Below, piece after piece: positions 50,198-59,532 of a stretch of 64,000 nt of DNA. The translations under genes were made by a program, and so were the position numbers. The stretch is from Hymenobacter lapidarius (lineage in GTDB: Bacteria; Bacteroidota; Bacteroidia; Cytophagales; Hymenobacteraceae), in assembly GCF_001816145.1 (NCBI RefSeq), contig NZ_MDZB01000073.1:1-64000 (forward strand), read 5' to 3'. Numbering within the stretch: position 1 is the stretch's first letter; each line of letters begins with the position of its first letter. Below the pieces are notes generated by a model that saw only the letters and a program-made list of their open reading frames with translations, did no database searches and was not told where the DNA came from.

Positions 50198-52003
50198 GGA
50201 CGGCAATTCTTCATTCTTCATTCCTAATTCTTCATTAACAACGACGTACTGCATGCGGTAGAGCTGGGCGTAGTAGCCGCCCTCCAGGCGCAGCAGCTCC
50301 TCGTGGGTGCCGGTTTCTTTGATTTCGCCCTTGTCAAGGACGATGATTTTGTCGGCTTTCTGGATGGTGCTCAGGCGGTGGGCGATGACGAGCGAGGTGC
50401 GGCCCTGCATGAGTTTTTCGATGGCCACCTGAATAAGCTCCTCGGTTTCGGAATCGACGGAGGACGTGGCCTCGTCGAGCACGATGACGCGGGGCTGGTA
50501 CACCATGGCGCGGACAAACGAGATGAGCTGGCGCTGGCCCACGGAAAGCGTGGCGCCGCGCTCCATTACGGGGTAGTGCAGGGCGCCGGGGAGGCGCTCG
50601 ATAAAGCGGCGGGCGCCCACTAGGTCGGCGGCTTCCCAGATTTGGGCGTCGGTGATGGTTTTATTGCCCAGGGTGATGTTGTCGCGGATGCTGCCGGCGA
50701 AGAGAAACACGTCCTGCAGCACCACCCCGATTTGCCGGCGCAGCAGGCTGAGGTCGTACTCGCGCAGGTCGCGGCCGTCGACGCAGATGCTGCCCTCCTG
50801 GATGTCGTAGAAGCGGCTGAGCAGGTTGATAATGCTGGTTTTGCCCGCGCCCGTGGCCCCCACAAAGGCAATGGTTTGGCCCGTCTTCACGTGGAAGCTG
50901 ATGTTCTTGAGCACCCAATCGGGCTCGTTGTAGGCAAACCGGACGTTTTTAAACTCCACATCGCCCTGGATATCAACCGGCGCGTAGGTGCCGGTGGTGG
51001 CCATCAGGTCCTTGTTGTCGAGGAGCTTGAGCAGGCGCTCAGTGCTCACCAGGCCCAGCTGCAGGGTGTTGAACCGGTCGGCAATCTGGCGGATGGGCCG
51101 GAAAAACAGAGCGTTGTACATGATAAACGCAATGAGCGCGCCCTTGGAAATGGTGCCCTCAATCTGGCCCTGGGCCGCGTACCACACCAGCAGGCCCACG
51201 CCCACGGCGCCCAGCACCTCGGCCACCGGAAAGTAGATGCTGTAGTAAAGCACCGAGCGAATGTGGGCATCGGTGTGCTCTTTGTTGATGGCTTCGAACT
51301 TGCGAAACTCCCGCTCTTCGTTATTAAAAATCTGCACCACGTTCATGCCCGTGAGGTGCTCCTGCACGAAGGAGTTGAGCTTGGCCACGGCGTTGCGCAC
51401 GTCCTGAAACGAGCCTTTGATTTTCTCCTTGAACACGTAGGTAGAGAACAGCAGCGGCGGAATCACCGACAAGCTGATGAGCGTGAGGCGCCAATCGATG
51501 TAAAACATGAAGCCCATGATGAAGAGCAGCTGCAGAATGTCGCCGACCATGGCCGCGAGGCCTTCGCTGAATACATCGGACAGGGTCTCGACATCGGAAA
51601 TGCTGCGCGTGGTGAGCACGCCAATGGGGGTGCGGTCGAAGAAACTGAGCTTGAGCTTGAGCAGGTGCTGGTAGAGGTCGGTGCGGATGTCGCGCACGAT
51701 GTACTGGCCCAGCCAGCCGCCGTAATACGTCTGTAGGTAGCTCACGCCGGCGTGCCCCACCAGCAGCACCAGCAGCAGCAGAAACATGGTATTCAGCCCG
51801 GTCACGTCGCCCTGCTCGATGCTCACATCGACCATGCGCTGGATGAGAAACGGCCGCAGCGTGCCCAGCACGGCCGTGGCCACGGTCAGAAAAATGAGGC
51901 CGATGAACACGCGCCGGTACGGCCGCACGTAGGCCAGCAAGCGGCGCAGCACGGCCCAATCGAATACCTGCCCGGTTTTGGTGTCGGAAGTAGTGGAAGT
52001 CAT
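50189..52003 (-). CDS. ABC transporter, fused permease/ATPase (exporter type) 2
   Basis: A 604-residue half-transporter of the MsbA class with a membrane domain (about 20-320) and an ATPase with GATGAGKTS, Walker B VIVLDEATSSVD and an H-loop AHR. The signature motif reads LSVGQRQ where LSGGQ is usual. The last 17 or so residues (VNEELGMKNEELPSST) are encoded by an intergenic GAATGAAGAAT-type repeat, so the natural protein probably ended near LYRMQYVVV. Substrate not known. Confidence 0.9.
   Translation of the reverse strand: MTSTTSDTKTGQVFDWAVLRRLLAYVRPYRRVFIGLIFLTVATAVLGTLRPFLIQRMVDVSIEQGDVTGLNTMFLLLLVLLVGHAGVSYLQTYYGGWLGQYIVRDIRTDLYQHLLKLKLSFFDRTPIGVLTTRSISDVETLSDVFSEGLAAMVGDILQLLFIMGFMFYIDWRLTLISLSVIPPLLFSTYVFKEKIKGSFQDVRNAVAKLNSFVQEHLTGMNVVQIFNNEEREFRKFEAINKEHTDAHIRSVLYYSIYFPVAEVLGAVGVGLLVWYAAQGQIEGTISKGALIAFIMYNALFFRPIRQIADRFNTLQLGLVSTERLLKLLDNKDLMATTGTYAPVDIQGDVEFKNVRFAYNEPDWVLKNISFHVKTGQTIAFVGATGAGKTSIINLLSRFYDIQEGSICVDGRDLREYDLSLLRRQIGVVLQDVFLFAGSIRDNITLGNKTITDAQIWEAADLVGARRFIERLPGALHYPVMERGATLSVGQRQLISFVRAMVYQPRVIVLDEATSSVDSETEELIQVAIEKLMQGRTSLVIAHRLSTIQKADKIIVLDKGEIKETGTHEELLRLEGGYYAQLYRMQYVVVNEELGMKNEELPSST
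50200..50238. repeat. AATTCTTCATTCTTCATT-type repeat
   Basis: Tandem TTCATTC units fill the end of the exporter gene. Related sequence is at 57584-57655. It has been read into the protein C-terminus. Confidence 0.7.
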
Positions 52004-52155
52004 AAGTCGGGCAAAGGTCGGGACTGTGGCGTTAGCGGGCTCCGTAAAGGCTGCGCGCTGCAGAGCCTTTGCCCTTGCCGGCGGAAGGCCCCTGACCGGT
52101 ACCGCAACCCTGCCACGGAAGGAAGGTTATGCCGCCGGGCCCGGCCCGCCGCTCG

Positions 52156-53024
52156 CTACCATTCCCAGGCCAGCCCAAACGTGTACTGGCTGCCGGAGTA
52201 CACGTTGCGCAAGGTGCCGAAGCCGACGGCCCAGTCGGCCGTGGCCGAAAGATTTTTGGTGACGGCGACGCTCGTGCCCAGTGCGGCCGTGGAATACGCC
52301 ACGCCTTCGCCCAGGCCAATGGCCGCAAATTGGCCGGGGTCGGGAGCCCGCACGCTGGCCAAGGTGCGGACGGTAGCCGTCAGCCAGGCTTTCTGAAAGA
52401 ACTGGTAGCCGGCCTGGGCCCCGTAACTGTATTGGTCGGTGAAGCCGCCCGTGCGCTTGTTGTAGCCGGCGCTCAGCGTGAAAAAGGCCGGCAGCTTGCC
52501 CAGCGTGTGCGAAAGCGCGGCGCGGGTCCACACGTTCCACTCGCCGTCGCCGGTAGGCAGGCGCAACACAATGCTGGGGTCGGTGCGGTCGCGGCCAAAC
52601 ACGTTGGGGTTGCCCAGCGGCGCTTCCACGGCCACGCCCACGGCCAGCGGCCACTTGCCGGTGAGCACGCCGTAGCGCAGCCCGATTTCGGGGTCGCCCA
52701 CGCCCTGGCCGGGCGTGAGGGTGGGAAAGGACGCCCGCCGGAACACCGGGAAGTTGAGCGTGGCCTCCAGCCGGTCGCTCAGGCCGTACTCGCCGTACAC
52801 GCTGTAGACCTGCTGCCGGAAGCGGGCCGTTTCCACGGTGCGCCGGCCAGCGGGTGGTAGCGGGTGGTGCTCACGGTGGTCAGGCCCACTTTCACGTAGC
52901 CTTTCTGGTAGTGCCGCGTCCAGCCGCCACCGGCCAGGGCCGGGGCCGGGGCCAGCAGCATCCCCAGCAGCGCGCCGGCCGTCCCAAGCGCTGCGCGGGA
53001 GCGCACGGATAAAGCAGGTATCAT
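52156..53024 (-). pseudogene. Outer-membrane beta-barrel (transporter-like) gene with a frameshift
   Basis: The first frame (ATG at 53024) gives a signal peptide ending ALAGGG and then GYVKVGLTTVSTTRYHPLAG. Near 52841-52846 one base appears to be missing; the next frame continues with VETARFRQQVYSVYGEYGLS and a beta-rich remainder to GSQYTFGLAWEW. Joined, the product would be about 289 residues and look like an alginate-export or transporter-type barrel. It follows the DM13 gene by 4 bases. A sequencing error could also explain the break. Confidence 0.65.
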
Positions 53025-53028
53025 CTCC

Positions 53029-53490
53029 TTACTGTATCCGGGCCGCGCCAAAATTGTACATGGCCGGGTCGCAGTGAATGATAATGTGCGTGAACCCTGC
53101 TGCGCTGCCCACAATGGCCAGCGCCTGCGCCCCGTCCCTGGTGATGGTGCCTACGCGCACCACGTTGGTAGGGTCGGCGGCCCGTTGCACCCGCACCAGC
53201 CCGTCGGATTTAGCCAGGTACACGCCCAGCGAGCCGGTGTGGAAATCGGTGCGGAAATCGGCTTCAAAGCGCACGTATTCCACGTTGGCGGCGTCGCGTA
53301 CCAGCGTCACGGTGCCGCTGCTGGGCACGCCGCCCTGGGACTGCATCGCGCCGCGGCGCAACTCCACGTCGGCCACCGGCTTGGCGGTCTCGGCCACCGG
53401 GGCTGGGTCGGTGGCTTGTTTGTTGCAGCCGCTGATGGCCAGCGAAAAAGCCAGCAGCGCCGAAGCGGATAAGGGATATGAGGTACGCAT
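53029..53490 (-). CDS. DM13 domain lipoprotein
   Basis: A 153-residue lipoprotein (lipobox ISGC, Cys22) with a Pro/Ala linker and a DM13 domain (about 50-153): GTVTLVRDAANVEYVRFEAD, GSLGVYLAKSD and the C-terminal GFTHIIIHCDPAMYNFGAA, where a buried Cys is typical. DM13 domains have been proposed to take part in electron transfer; no partner is proved here. It is the middle gene of a leftward group (DUF1223, DM13, beta-barrel). Confidence 0.8.
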   Translation of the reverse strand: MRTSYPLSASALLAFSLAISGCNKQATDPAPVAETAKPVADVELRRGAMQSQGGVPSSGTVTLVRDAANVEYVRFEADFRTDFHTGSLGVYLAKSDGLVRVQRAADPTNVVRVGTITRDGAQALAIVGSAAGFTHIIIHCDPAMYNFGAARIQ

Positions 53491-53565
53491 AGAACAAGCT
53501 GAAAAAGTGAAAAAATGAGATGTAACGCGCGCCGGCCCTGGTGGCTCGGCAACCGGGGCTGTGGT

Positions 53566-54363
53566 TTAATGAAGCGCAACGCCGCTGAGAGGCAGGCTGG
53601 CCGCGCCCACCACGTGGCGCGACGCCCGTTCCTGCACCAGCACCACGGCCCGCAGGTTTTCGGGTTTCCAGCCCGCACCCAGGACGAGCGGTACGGTGGC
53701 GGCAAAGGTGCCATCGGCCGCTACCGTACCCAGAGTGCGCAGGGAGCGCACCACGGCGCTGTGGCGCAACAAACGCCCCGAATTCTCGCCCGCGCCCACC
53801 TTGCTCGACAGGCCGGTTTCGGTGAGGGCCAGCTGCACGGTGCTGGCCGGGGTGCCAGTGGGCAGGCTGTGTACCTGCACGGTGAGCGCGCCATCGGTGG
53901 CGCGGGCTAGTGCAACGGCGGCGCGGGGCGCCAGGGCGGCCTTGGCCACAGCGGCGGCCAGGGCCGCGCGCTGGCTGCCCACCAGCTCGTAGCGGCCGTT
54001 TACTACTGCCTGGGGCGTGTAGCTGCCCGTGCCGAAGCCCTGGGCGTACCAGCGCTGGCGCTCAGTGAACTGGGCCGAGGAAAAGGCATCTTTCCAGCCC
54101 AGGCGGTTCCAGTAGTCTACGTGCTGGCCCAGGGCGATAATTTCCACGCCGGGCACCGACTGCTCCGTTCCCATCTCCCTCAGCGCCGCATCGGCGGCCG
54201 GGCACGAGGAGCATCCCTCGGAGGTGAACAGCTCCACCACCACGGGCACGGGCTGCGCGGCTGCGTGGGACCGCAACGGCTGTAGACCGGGGCGGGAACT
54301 CATCGCGAAGGTGGCGCCCGCAGCGGTCAAAAGCAGGAGCGGCGCCCAAGTAAACCGTTTCAT
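53566..54363 (-). CDS. DUF1223 thioredoxin-like secreted protein
   Basis: A 265-residue protein with a signal peptide and a DUF1223 thioredoxin-like domain. It has VVVELFTSEGCSSCPAADAA, so a CSSC redox-type motif, followed by HVDYWNRLGWKDAFSSAQFT and SYTPQAVVNGRYELVGSQ. The family is periplasmic and uncharacterised. It heads the leftward group and is divergent from an ECF sigma gene 257 bases away, which suggests control by that factor. Start at 54363 (MKRFTWAP). Confidence 0.85.
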   Translation of the reverse strand: MKRFTWAPLLLLTAAGATFAMSSRPGLQPLRSHAAAQPVPVVVELFTSEGCSSCPAADAALREMGTEQSVPGVEIIALGQHVDYWNRLGWKDAFSSAQFTERQRWYAQGFGTGSYTPQAVVNGRYELVGSQRAALAAAVAKAALAPRAAVALARATDGALTVQVHSLPTGTPASTVQLALTETGLSSKVGAGENSGRLLRHSAVVRSLRTLGTVAADGTFAATVPLVLGAGWKPENLRAVVLVQERASRHVVGAASLPLSGVALH

Positions 54364-54620
54364 GGGCAAGTGGGAAAGGGGGTGTCATAACGCAGCGGCA
54401 GCGGTGCCACTGGGGGATGGACGCGGCTCTGCGCCAGACCTTACACTCCGCCCCTGTTTTTTGGGGGCATCCGGGTGGCCCGGTGGCCCGTAGGTTGATG
54501 CGCCGGTGCGGTCTCGCGCCCAAGGGGTAACAACTACCGGCAGGAATGGGCGCATTCTTGGCGAAGCAAACAAGCTCCGCCGCCTGAAGTATTCCCCATT
54601 TTCGAACCTAACTTGCTGCC

Positions 54621-55268
54621 ATGCTCATGGATGCTGCTGATACGGTCCTGCCCCCGACCCCCGCGCCCGAGCCGCGGCAGTGGGTGTACTGCTTCGGCGA
54701 CGAGCTGTACCGCTTTGCCCTGAGCCGGGTGCCGAACGCCGGGACCGCCGAGGAGCTGGTGCAGGAAACCTTCGTAAGCGCCCTCGGGGCGCTCCACTCA
54801 TTTCGGGGGCAGGCGTCGGAGCGCACGTGGCTGTTTACCATTCTCAAGCGCAAAATAATTGACCACTACCGCCGGCAAGCCCGCTCGCCGTTTGTATCCT
54901 TGGCGCCTATCGCCGACCAGGAGGTGCCGGAGGCCCGGTTTTTTCATGCTCACGACGGGCATTGGCGCGAAGAGCAGTACCCCACGGCCTGGGAAATGGG
55001 CGGCGACGAGGGCCGCGGCGATGTGCTGCTGGAGCAGCAGGAACTGCACGCCATCCTGCGCAGCTGCCAGCAACGCCTGCCGCCCCAGCAGCTGGCCGTG
55101 TTCGTGCTGCGCTTTGTAGAGGAGCTGCCGGCCGAAGACATCTGTCAGGAATTGCGCATCACCGCGTCCAACTATTGGGTCATCGTGCACCGGGCCAAGC
55201 TGCAGCTACGCCGCTGCCTCGAAAAAAACTGGTTTCAGGACCCCGCCGCCGCCAAATTAACCAAATGA
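54621..55268 (+). CDS. ECF sigma factor, TIGR02943-like
   Basis: A 215-residue sigma-70 family factor. Region 2 spans about 22-90 (GDELYRFALSRVPNAGTAEE, LVQETFVSAL, WLFTILKRKIIDHYR); an insert of about 45 residues (FFHAHDGHWREEQYPTAWEM) precedes region 4 (LPPQQLAVFVLRFVEELPAE, ICQELRITASNYWVIVHRAK, LRRCLEKNWF). The insert and the LEKNWF end are marks of the TIGR02943 subgroup. Its stop overlaps the start of the anti-sigma gene (ATGA), so the pair is coupled. Confidence 0.9.
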   Translation: MLMDAADTVLPPTPAPEPRQWVYCFGDELYRFALSRVPNAGTAEELVQETFVSALGALHSFRGQASERTWLFTILKRKIIDHYRRQARSPFVSLAPIADQEVPEARFFHAHDGHWREEQYPTAWEMGGDEGRGDVLLEQQELHAILRSCQQRLPPQQLAVFVLRFVEELPAEDICQELRITASNYWVIVHRAKLQLRRCLEKNWFQDPAAAKLTK

Positions 55269-55549
55269 GCACTTCCGTCTTACCCCTTAACTGCCAGCAG
55301 GCTACCCTGCTCCTTGAGCGCCGCGCCGACGAGCCGCTGCCCGCCTCCACCCGCGCCCGGCTGCGCACCCATTTGGAGCTGTGCCCGCTCTGCCAGCGCT
55401 ACGAGGTGCAGAGCCGCCTGCTGGCACAGCAGGCGCGGCCTGCCGCTGAGGGCCAGGTGCCGGCCGCTGCGCAACTGCCGGCCGCTGCCCGCCGCCGCTT
55501 GCAGCGGTTGGTTGAGGCCCACGACGCTGGCTCCGGCCGCCAGCCATAA
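55265..55549 (+). CDS. Zinc-binding (ZAS-type) anti-sigma factor
   Basis: A 94-residue soluble protein. The N-terminal segment LNCQQATLLLERRADEPL opens a small zinc anti-sigma domain, and HLELCPLCQRYEVQ gives the HxxxCxxC zinc motif. There is no membrane helix, so it is a cytoplasmic, thiol-based (redox or metal) sensor and not a membrane-spanning type. It overlaps the sigma gene by 4 bases. The Ala/Pro-rich tail shows no further domain. Confidence 0.85.
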   Translation: MSTSVLPLNCQQATLLLERRADEPLPASTRARLRTHLELCPLCQRYEVQSRLLAQQARPAAEGQVPAAAQLPAAARRRLQRLVEAHDAGSGRQP

Positions 55550-55683
55550 GGCCAGTCCACAGCTCGGATGCGGTTGTCTGCTTGCAGCCAGCGGGCTGGC
55601 TTAGCAGCTGCTGAGTGCTCCGGCAAGCCTGTTGAGCAGCGCGGTACATCTTTAAGGCCGCGTATTTTCACTGCCCTACTCGT

Positions 55684-56760
55684 ATGTCTAGTTTTTTCTG
55701 GCGCTCCTTGGTTGTATTTATCCTGCTGCTGGCCACCAGCTCTGCTCAGGCCCAAACCATCAACGTGGACGCCGCGACGCGCTACTGGGAAATAACCGAC
55801 GGGCTCCGGTAAAACCGGCCTCTTACCGACCAGATGTGGCAGGAGTTTCTGGAAATTCCCGGCAACAAAATATACGTCCGGGGCATCTATTCGGCGGCTG
55901 ATTTGGTGCGCTACCGCAAAGCCATCGAAGTGGTGTACATGCCGCGCCACGACTCGCTGCTACAAGCCAAGCTGAAGCATAAGGTGTGGTACTACGTCAT
56001 GGTAAACGACTACAAGGGGGGCGAGCCCGAGTACCGCAGCTACGTGGCCAGCCTCACCAAAAACAGCGTGGCCGTGGACCTGATGTACCAATACGCCTAC
56101 CCGCAGCTGCCCCCGGCAAGGCGCACCAAAGTCGCCAAACTCAACCTCTACTACGCGGCTGTGGGCAACGATGCCACTTCGCAGGAAGCAGGCATCTTCT
56201 ACAGCCTGCGCGCCGTGCTCGATGCCAACGAGGTGAAACGCGGGCTAATGGAGGGCCACGAGATGTACCACCAGCTGCAGCCCGGCCGTGACTTCGGGCC
56301 CATTGCGGCCGACGACGAGGGCCTGCTGCAAATCATGCTCAGCATGCAGAACGCAGGCATTTCCGACCAGATTGACAAGCCCCTGACCCTGGCCCAGCCC
56401 GACGACTCGCGCGACATCCGCGAGTGGGCGCTGACTCCGGCTCCCACGTTCATTCACCGCATGGACTCCGCCATTCAGGCGCGGGCGCGGGGCGGGGCCG
56501 TCGCCACCGGCCGCTGGCACCGCCAGCTCTCCGATGGCTCCAACGGCCACATGCCGGGCTTTTTTATGTCGAGCGCCATTGCACGCAACGGCTATAATAA
56601 GTCGATGCTGGCCCAGTCCGACAACCCTTTCGCCTTCGTGCTGCTTTACCAAAAAGCGGCGAAGAAGGGCAAAACTCCACTGTCCCGCTTTTCCAACGCC
56701 ACCATCCACTACCTGAAGGAGTTGGAGCGCAAGTACATTCGGCCCCAACCCGTCAATTGA
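55684..56760 (+). pseudogene. DUF5700-like zinc protease gene interrupted by an in-frame stop
   Basis: An ATG at 55684 gives a signal peptide (MSSFFWRSLVVFILLLATSS) and then QTINVDAATRYWEITDGLR, ending at a TAA (55810-55812). The same frame continues without interruption from NRPLTDQMWQEFLEIPGNKI to the stop at 56758-56760, about 315 codons. The second part has a HEMYH zinc motif (56257-56271) and resembles DUF5700-type putative metalloproteases. Without readthrough the protease part has no signal peptide. Recent inactivation or a sequencing error is likely. Confidence 0.7.
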
Positions 56761-56786
56761 ATCAGGGAGCGGTTATCAGTGAACAG

Positions 56787-57575
56787 TTAGTAGTGAGCAG
56801 CCAAATGATTAATGGCTAACTGTTCCACTGGCACCACGCCATCCTCGTACTCCACCTGGCTCAGAAACAGGCCCTGCGCCGGGGCCGCGCCGCCGGCATC
56901 TACGCGCCGCTGCGCCCAGAGCAGCTGCTGGAACTGGCGCGGCGTGAGCTTGCCCCGGCCCACGTCGAGCAGGGTGCCCACCACCAGCCGCACCATGCCC
57001 CGCACAAAGCGGTTGGCCCGGATGCGGAACACCCAGCCGCCCGGTGCCGCATGCCAGCCAGCCGCCGTGCAGTAGCACACATAGTGGTTTTCGCCGCCTT
57101 TCACCTTCGAGAAGGTGGTGAAATCAAACTGCCCCACCAGGTAGCCAGCCGCCTCGTTCATGGCCGCCACGTCGAGCGGGCGGTCTACGTACAGGGCTTG
57201 GTCGCGGCGGAAGGGGTTGGGCTGGGTCACCACGAAGTACTCGTAGTTGCGTTCCTCAGCCGAGAACCGGGCGTGGGCATTCGCAGCCACGGGGTGCAGG
57301 CGCAAGGCCCCGATGTCCGTAGGCAGGGCGCGGCGCAGGCGGTAGAGCAGCACCTCCAGCGTCAGGCCCTCGGGCAGCTCGGCGTCGAAATGCGCCACCT
57401 GGTGGCTGGCGTGCACGCCCGTATCGGTGCGGCCGCTGCCCAAGCAGTGTATGTGCTGGCGCAGCACCTGGCTCAGGCAGCGGTCCACCTCGGCCTGCAC
57501 GGTGAGGGTGTTGGGCTGCACCTGCCAGCCGTGGTAGCGCGTGCCGTCGTAGGCGAGGTGAAGGAAGTAGCGCAT
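56787..57575 (-). CDS. truA: tRNA pseudouridine(38-40) synthase
   Basis: Isomerises uridines 38-40 in the tRNA anticodon arm. The 262-residue enzyme begins MRYFLHLAYDGTRYHGWQVQ and has the catalytic Asp51 in GSGRTDTGVHA; later FTTFSKVKGGENHYVC and RANRFVRGMVRLVVGTLLDV are family segments. The last residues (EQLAINHLAAHY) appear to come from an ACAGTTAGTAGTGAGCAG-type intergenic repeat. Confidence 0.95.
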   Translation of the reverse strand: MRYFLHLAYDGTRYHGWQVQPNTLTVQAEVDRCLSQVLRQHIHCLGSGRTDTGVHASHQVAHFDAELPEGLTLEVLLYRLRRALPTDIGALRLHPVAANAHARFSAEERNYEYFVVTQPNPFRRDQALYVDRPLDVAAMNEAAGYLVGQFDFTTFSKVKGGENHYVCYCTAAGWHAAPGGWVFRIRANRFVRGMVRLVVGTLLDVGRGKLTPRQFQQLLWAQRRVDAGGAAPAQGLFLSQVEYEDGVVPVEQLAINHLAAHY

Positions 57576-57583
57576 AAGTTAAT

Positions 57584-57655
57584 GGGGAATGAAGAATGAG
57601 GAATGAGGAATTACGCGAGGCACAATTCTTCATTCTTTATTGTTCATTAAGCGCA
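57584..57655. repeat. GAATGAAGAATGAGGAAT-type inverted repeat
   Basis: GAATGAAGAATGAGGAATGA and AATTCTTCATTCTTTATTGT are roughly complementary across a short loop. It fills the spacer between the truA start and the thiolase stop. Related to 50200-50238. Confidence 0.7.
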
Positions 57656-57658
57656 GCG

Positions 57659-58861
57659 TCACAGCTTCTCGTAAATCACGGCCACGCCCTGGCCCACGCC
57701 CACGCACATCACGGCCAGGCCGTAGCGCACGCCCTCGCGGCGCTGCATCTCGTGCAGCAGCGTGGCCGTGATGCGGGCGCCCGAGCTGCCCAGCGGGTGG
57801 CCCATGGCAATGGAGCCGCCGTTCACGTTCACCTTGGCCATGTCCAGGCCCAACTCCCGTACGCAGGCAATGCTCTGCGCCGCAAAGGCTTCGTTCAGCT
57901 CAATCAGGTCCATGTCGGCCAGGGTGAGGCCGGCCCGCTGCAGCGCTTTGTGCGTGGCTGAAATCGGGCCCAGGCCCATCACCGACGGGTCGACGCCGAC
58001 CACGGCCGAGGCCACCACGCGCGCCATGGGCTTGAGGTGGTAGCGGCTCAGGGCGTCTTCGCTCACCAGCAGCACGGCGGCGGCGCCGTCGTTGATGCCG
58101 GCGGAGTTGCCCGCCGTCACGGTGCCGCCTTCGGGCTGGAAGGCGGGCTTGAGGGTGGCCAGCTTTTCCAGCGAGGAGAAGCGCGGCTGCTCGTCGGTGT
58201 CAAACAGGGCCGTGTCGCCCTTGGGCCGGGGAATGAACACGGGCACGATTTCCTTGCGGAAGCGGCCTTTTTCCAACGCCCGGGCGTATTTGCGCTGGCT
58301 CTCAAAAGCAAAGAAGTCCTGCTCCTCGCGGGTTACTTGGTACTGCTTGGCCACGTTCTCGGCCGTTCGGCCCATGGCAAACGGGTAGTGCAGCTTGGTG
58401 AGGCGCGGGTTGATGAAGCGCCAGCCCAGCGTGGTGTCGTGGGCCGTGAGCTCGCGGCCAAAAGCCGACTCCGACTTGGCCATGACGAACGGGGCGCGGG
58501 TCATGCTCTCGGCACCGCCGGCCAGGTACACGTCGCCCTCGCCGCACTTAATGGCGCGGGCGGCGTCCATGATGCTCTGCAGGCCGGAGGCGCACAGGCG
58601 GTTCACGGTGGTGCCGGGCACCGTAATGGGCAGGCCGGCCAGCAGCGCCGCCATGCGGGCCACGTTGCGGTTGTCTTCGCCGGCTTGGTTGGCAGCGCCT
58701 ATAATGACGTCTTCTACGGCGTTTTTATCGAGGGAAGGGTTGCGGCGCAGGAGCTCGCGAAGCACGTGCGCGGCCAGGTCATCGGGCCGGACGCTGCTGA
58801 GCGCACCAGCAAATTTTCCAATCGGGGTACGCACCGCGTCCACGACATAAGCAGTTGGCAT
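57659..58861 (-). CDS. Thiolase, PcaF-like acetyl-CoA acyltransferase
   Basis: A 400-residue thiolase with catalytic Cys90 (NRLCASG), His355 ([11 protein letters not shown]) and Cys386 (MCVGVGQG). The opening [20 protein letters not shown] and the segment [20 protein letters not shown] resemble 3-oxoadipyl-CoA thiolases (PcaF), but without other aromatic-degradation genes nearby a general beta-oxidation or acetoacetyl-CoA role is equally possible. The start at 58861 (MPTAYVV) is preferred over an ATG 12 bases upstream. Confidence 0.9.
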   Translation of the reverse strand: MPTAYVVDAVRTPIGKFAGALSSVRPDDLAAHVLRELLRRNPSLDKNAVEDVIIGAANQAGEDNRNVARMAALLAGLPITVPGTTVNRLCASGLQSIMDAARAIKCGEGDVYLAGGAESMTRAPFVMAKSESAFGRELTAHDTTLGWRFINPRLTKLHYPFAMGRTAENVAKQYQVTREEQDFFAFESQRKYARALEKGRFRKEIVPVFIPRPKGDTALFDTDEQPRFSSLEKLATLKPAFQPEGGTVTAGNSAGINDGAAAVLLVSEDALSRYHLKPMARVVASAVVGVDPSVMGLGPISATHKALQRAGLTLADMDLIELNEAFAAQSIACVRELGLDMAKVNVNGGSIAMGHPLGSSGARITATLLHEMQRREGVRYGLAVMCVGVGQGVAVIYEKL

Positions 58862-58898
58862 TCGAAATAGCAATAGCGGCGCAAGCGCCGGATGGGAC

Positions 58899-58906
58899 TA
58901 AATTTG
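58899..58906 (+). promoter_or_regulatory. -7 element of the DUF4293 gene
   Basis: TAAATTTG matches TAnnTTTG, 44 bases before the start codon. No clear -33 element at standard spacing. Confidence 0.4.
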
Positions 58907-58950
58907 TGGCCCCGGCACAAACCCGTGGGCAATTTTCACTACCTGCAAAG

Positions 58951-59424
58951 ATGATACAAAGAATCCAAAGCGTGTTTTTACTGTTGCTGGCGCTGGCCAT
59001 GCTCAGCGTGTTAGCGTTGCCCCTGTGGCACAAAGTAGACGGCCTCACGGGTCAGGAACTCACCCTCACTGCCTTCGGTTTCCAGGCGGGCGGGAAGCCG
59101 CTGCCACTGCCCACCGGCCCGGCCTGGCTCATTGGCGTGCTGGCCGCGGCCTCGGCGGCGGTAGCGGTTTTTGAGATTTTCCAGTTCCGCAGCCGCAGCA
59201 AGCAGCTGCTGCTGGGCACGGTCAACGTGCTGCTCATCACGGCCACGCTGGGGGCGGCGTTCTACTTCTCCAACCAGGGCGAGCAGCAACTCAACATCAA
59301 GCTGGAAGGCCAGTTCCTGGCCGGCTTCTACCTGCCCACGCTGGCCCTGCTGCTCAACCTGCTGGCCAATCGCTTCATCCGCCGCGACGAGCAGCTGGTG
59401 CGCAGCGCCGACCGCCTGCGGTAG
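58951..59424 (+). CDS. DUF4293 membrane protein
   Basis: A 157-residue protein with four membrane helices (opening MIQRIQSVFLLLLALAMLSV). The MIQRIQS(V/I)(F/Y)L(L/F)L start is characteristic of DUF4293, a small membrane family of Bacteroidota with unknown function. The start at 58951 is fixed by that motif. It is divergent from the thiolase gene. Confidence 0.9.
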   Translation: MIQRIQSVFLLLLALAMLSVLALPLWHKVDGLTGQELTLTAFGFQAGGKPLPLPTGPAWLIGVLAAASAAVAVFEIFQFRSRSKQLLLGTVNVLLITATLGAAFYFSNQGEQQLNIKLEGQFLAGFYLPTLALLLNLLANRFIRRDEQLVRSADRLR

Positions 59425-59435
59425 GCACCCTAATT

Positions 59436-59479
59436 GACACAAAAAAGCCGTTGTGAACGTCACAGCGCTTTTTTGTGTC
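59436..59479. terminator. Bidirectional terminator between DUF4293 and DUF4476 genes
   Basis: GACACAAAAAAGC and GCTTTTTTGTGTC form the outer stem, with GTTGTGA/TCACAGC inside. It serves the convergent rightward DUF4293 gene and leftward DUF4476 gene. Confidence 0.8.
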
Positions 59480-59532
59480 GAATCCACTATGCAGCGGTCT
59501 GACCGGGAAAACGACTGCTGCTGCACGACTGG

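Noticed and set aside
55810..55812. Programmed stop-codon readthrough or recoding in the protease-like gene
   Set aside because: The codon is TAA, the least recoded stop, and no downstream stem-loop or selenocysteine context is visible; mutation or error is simpler.
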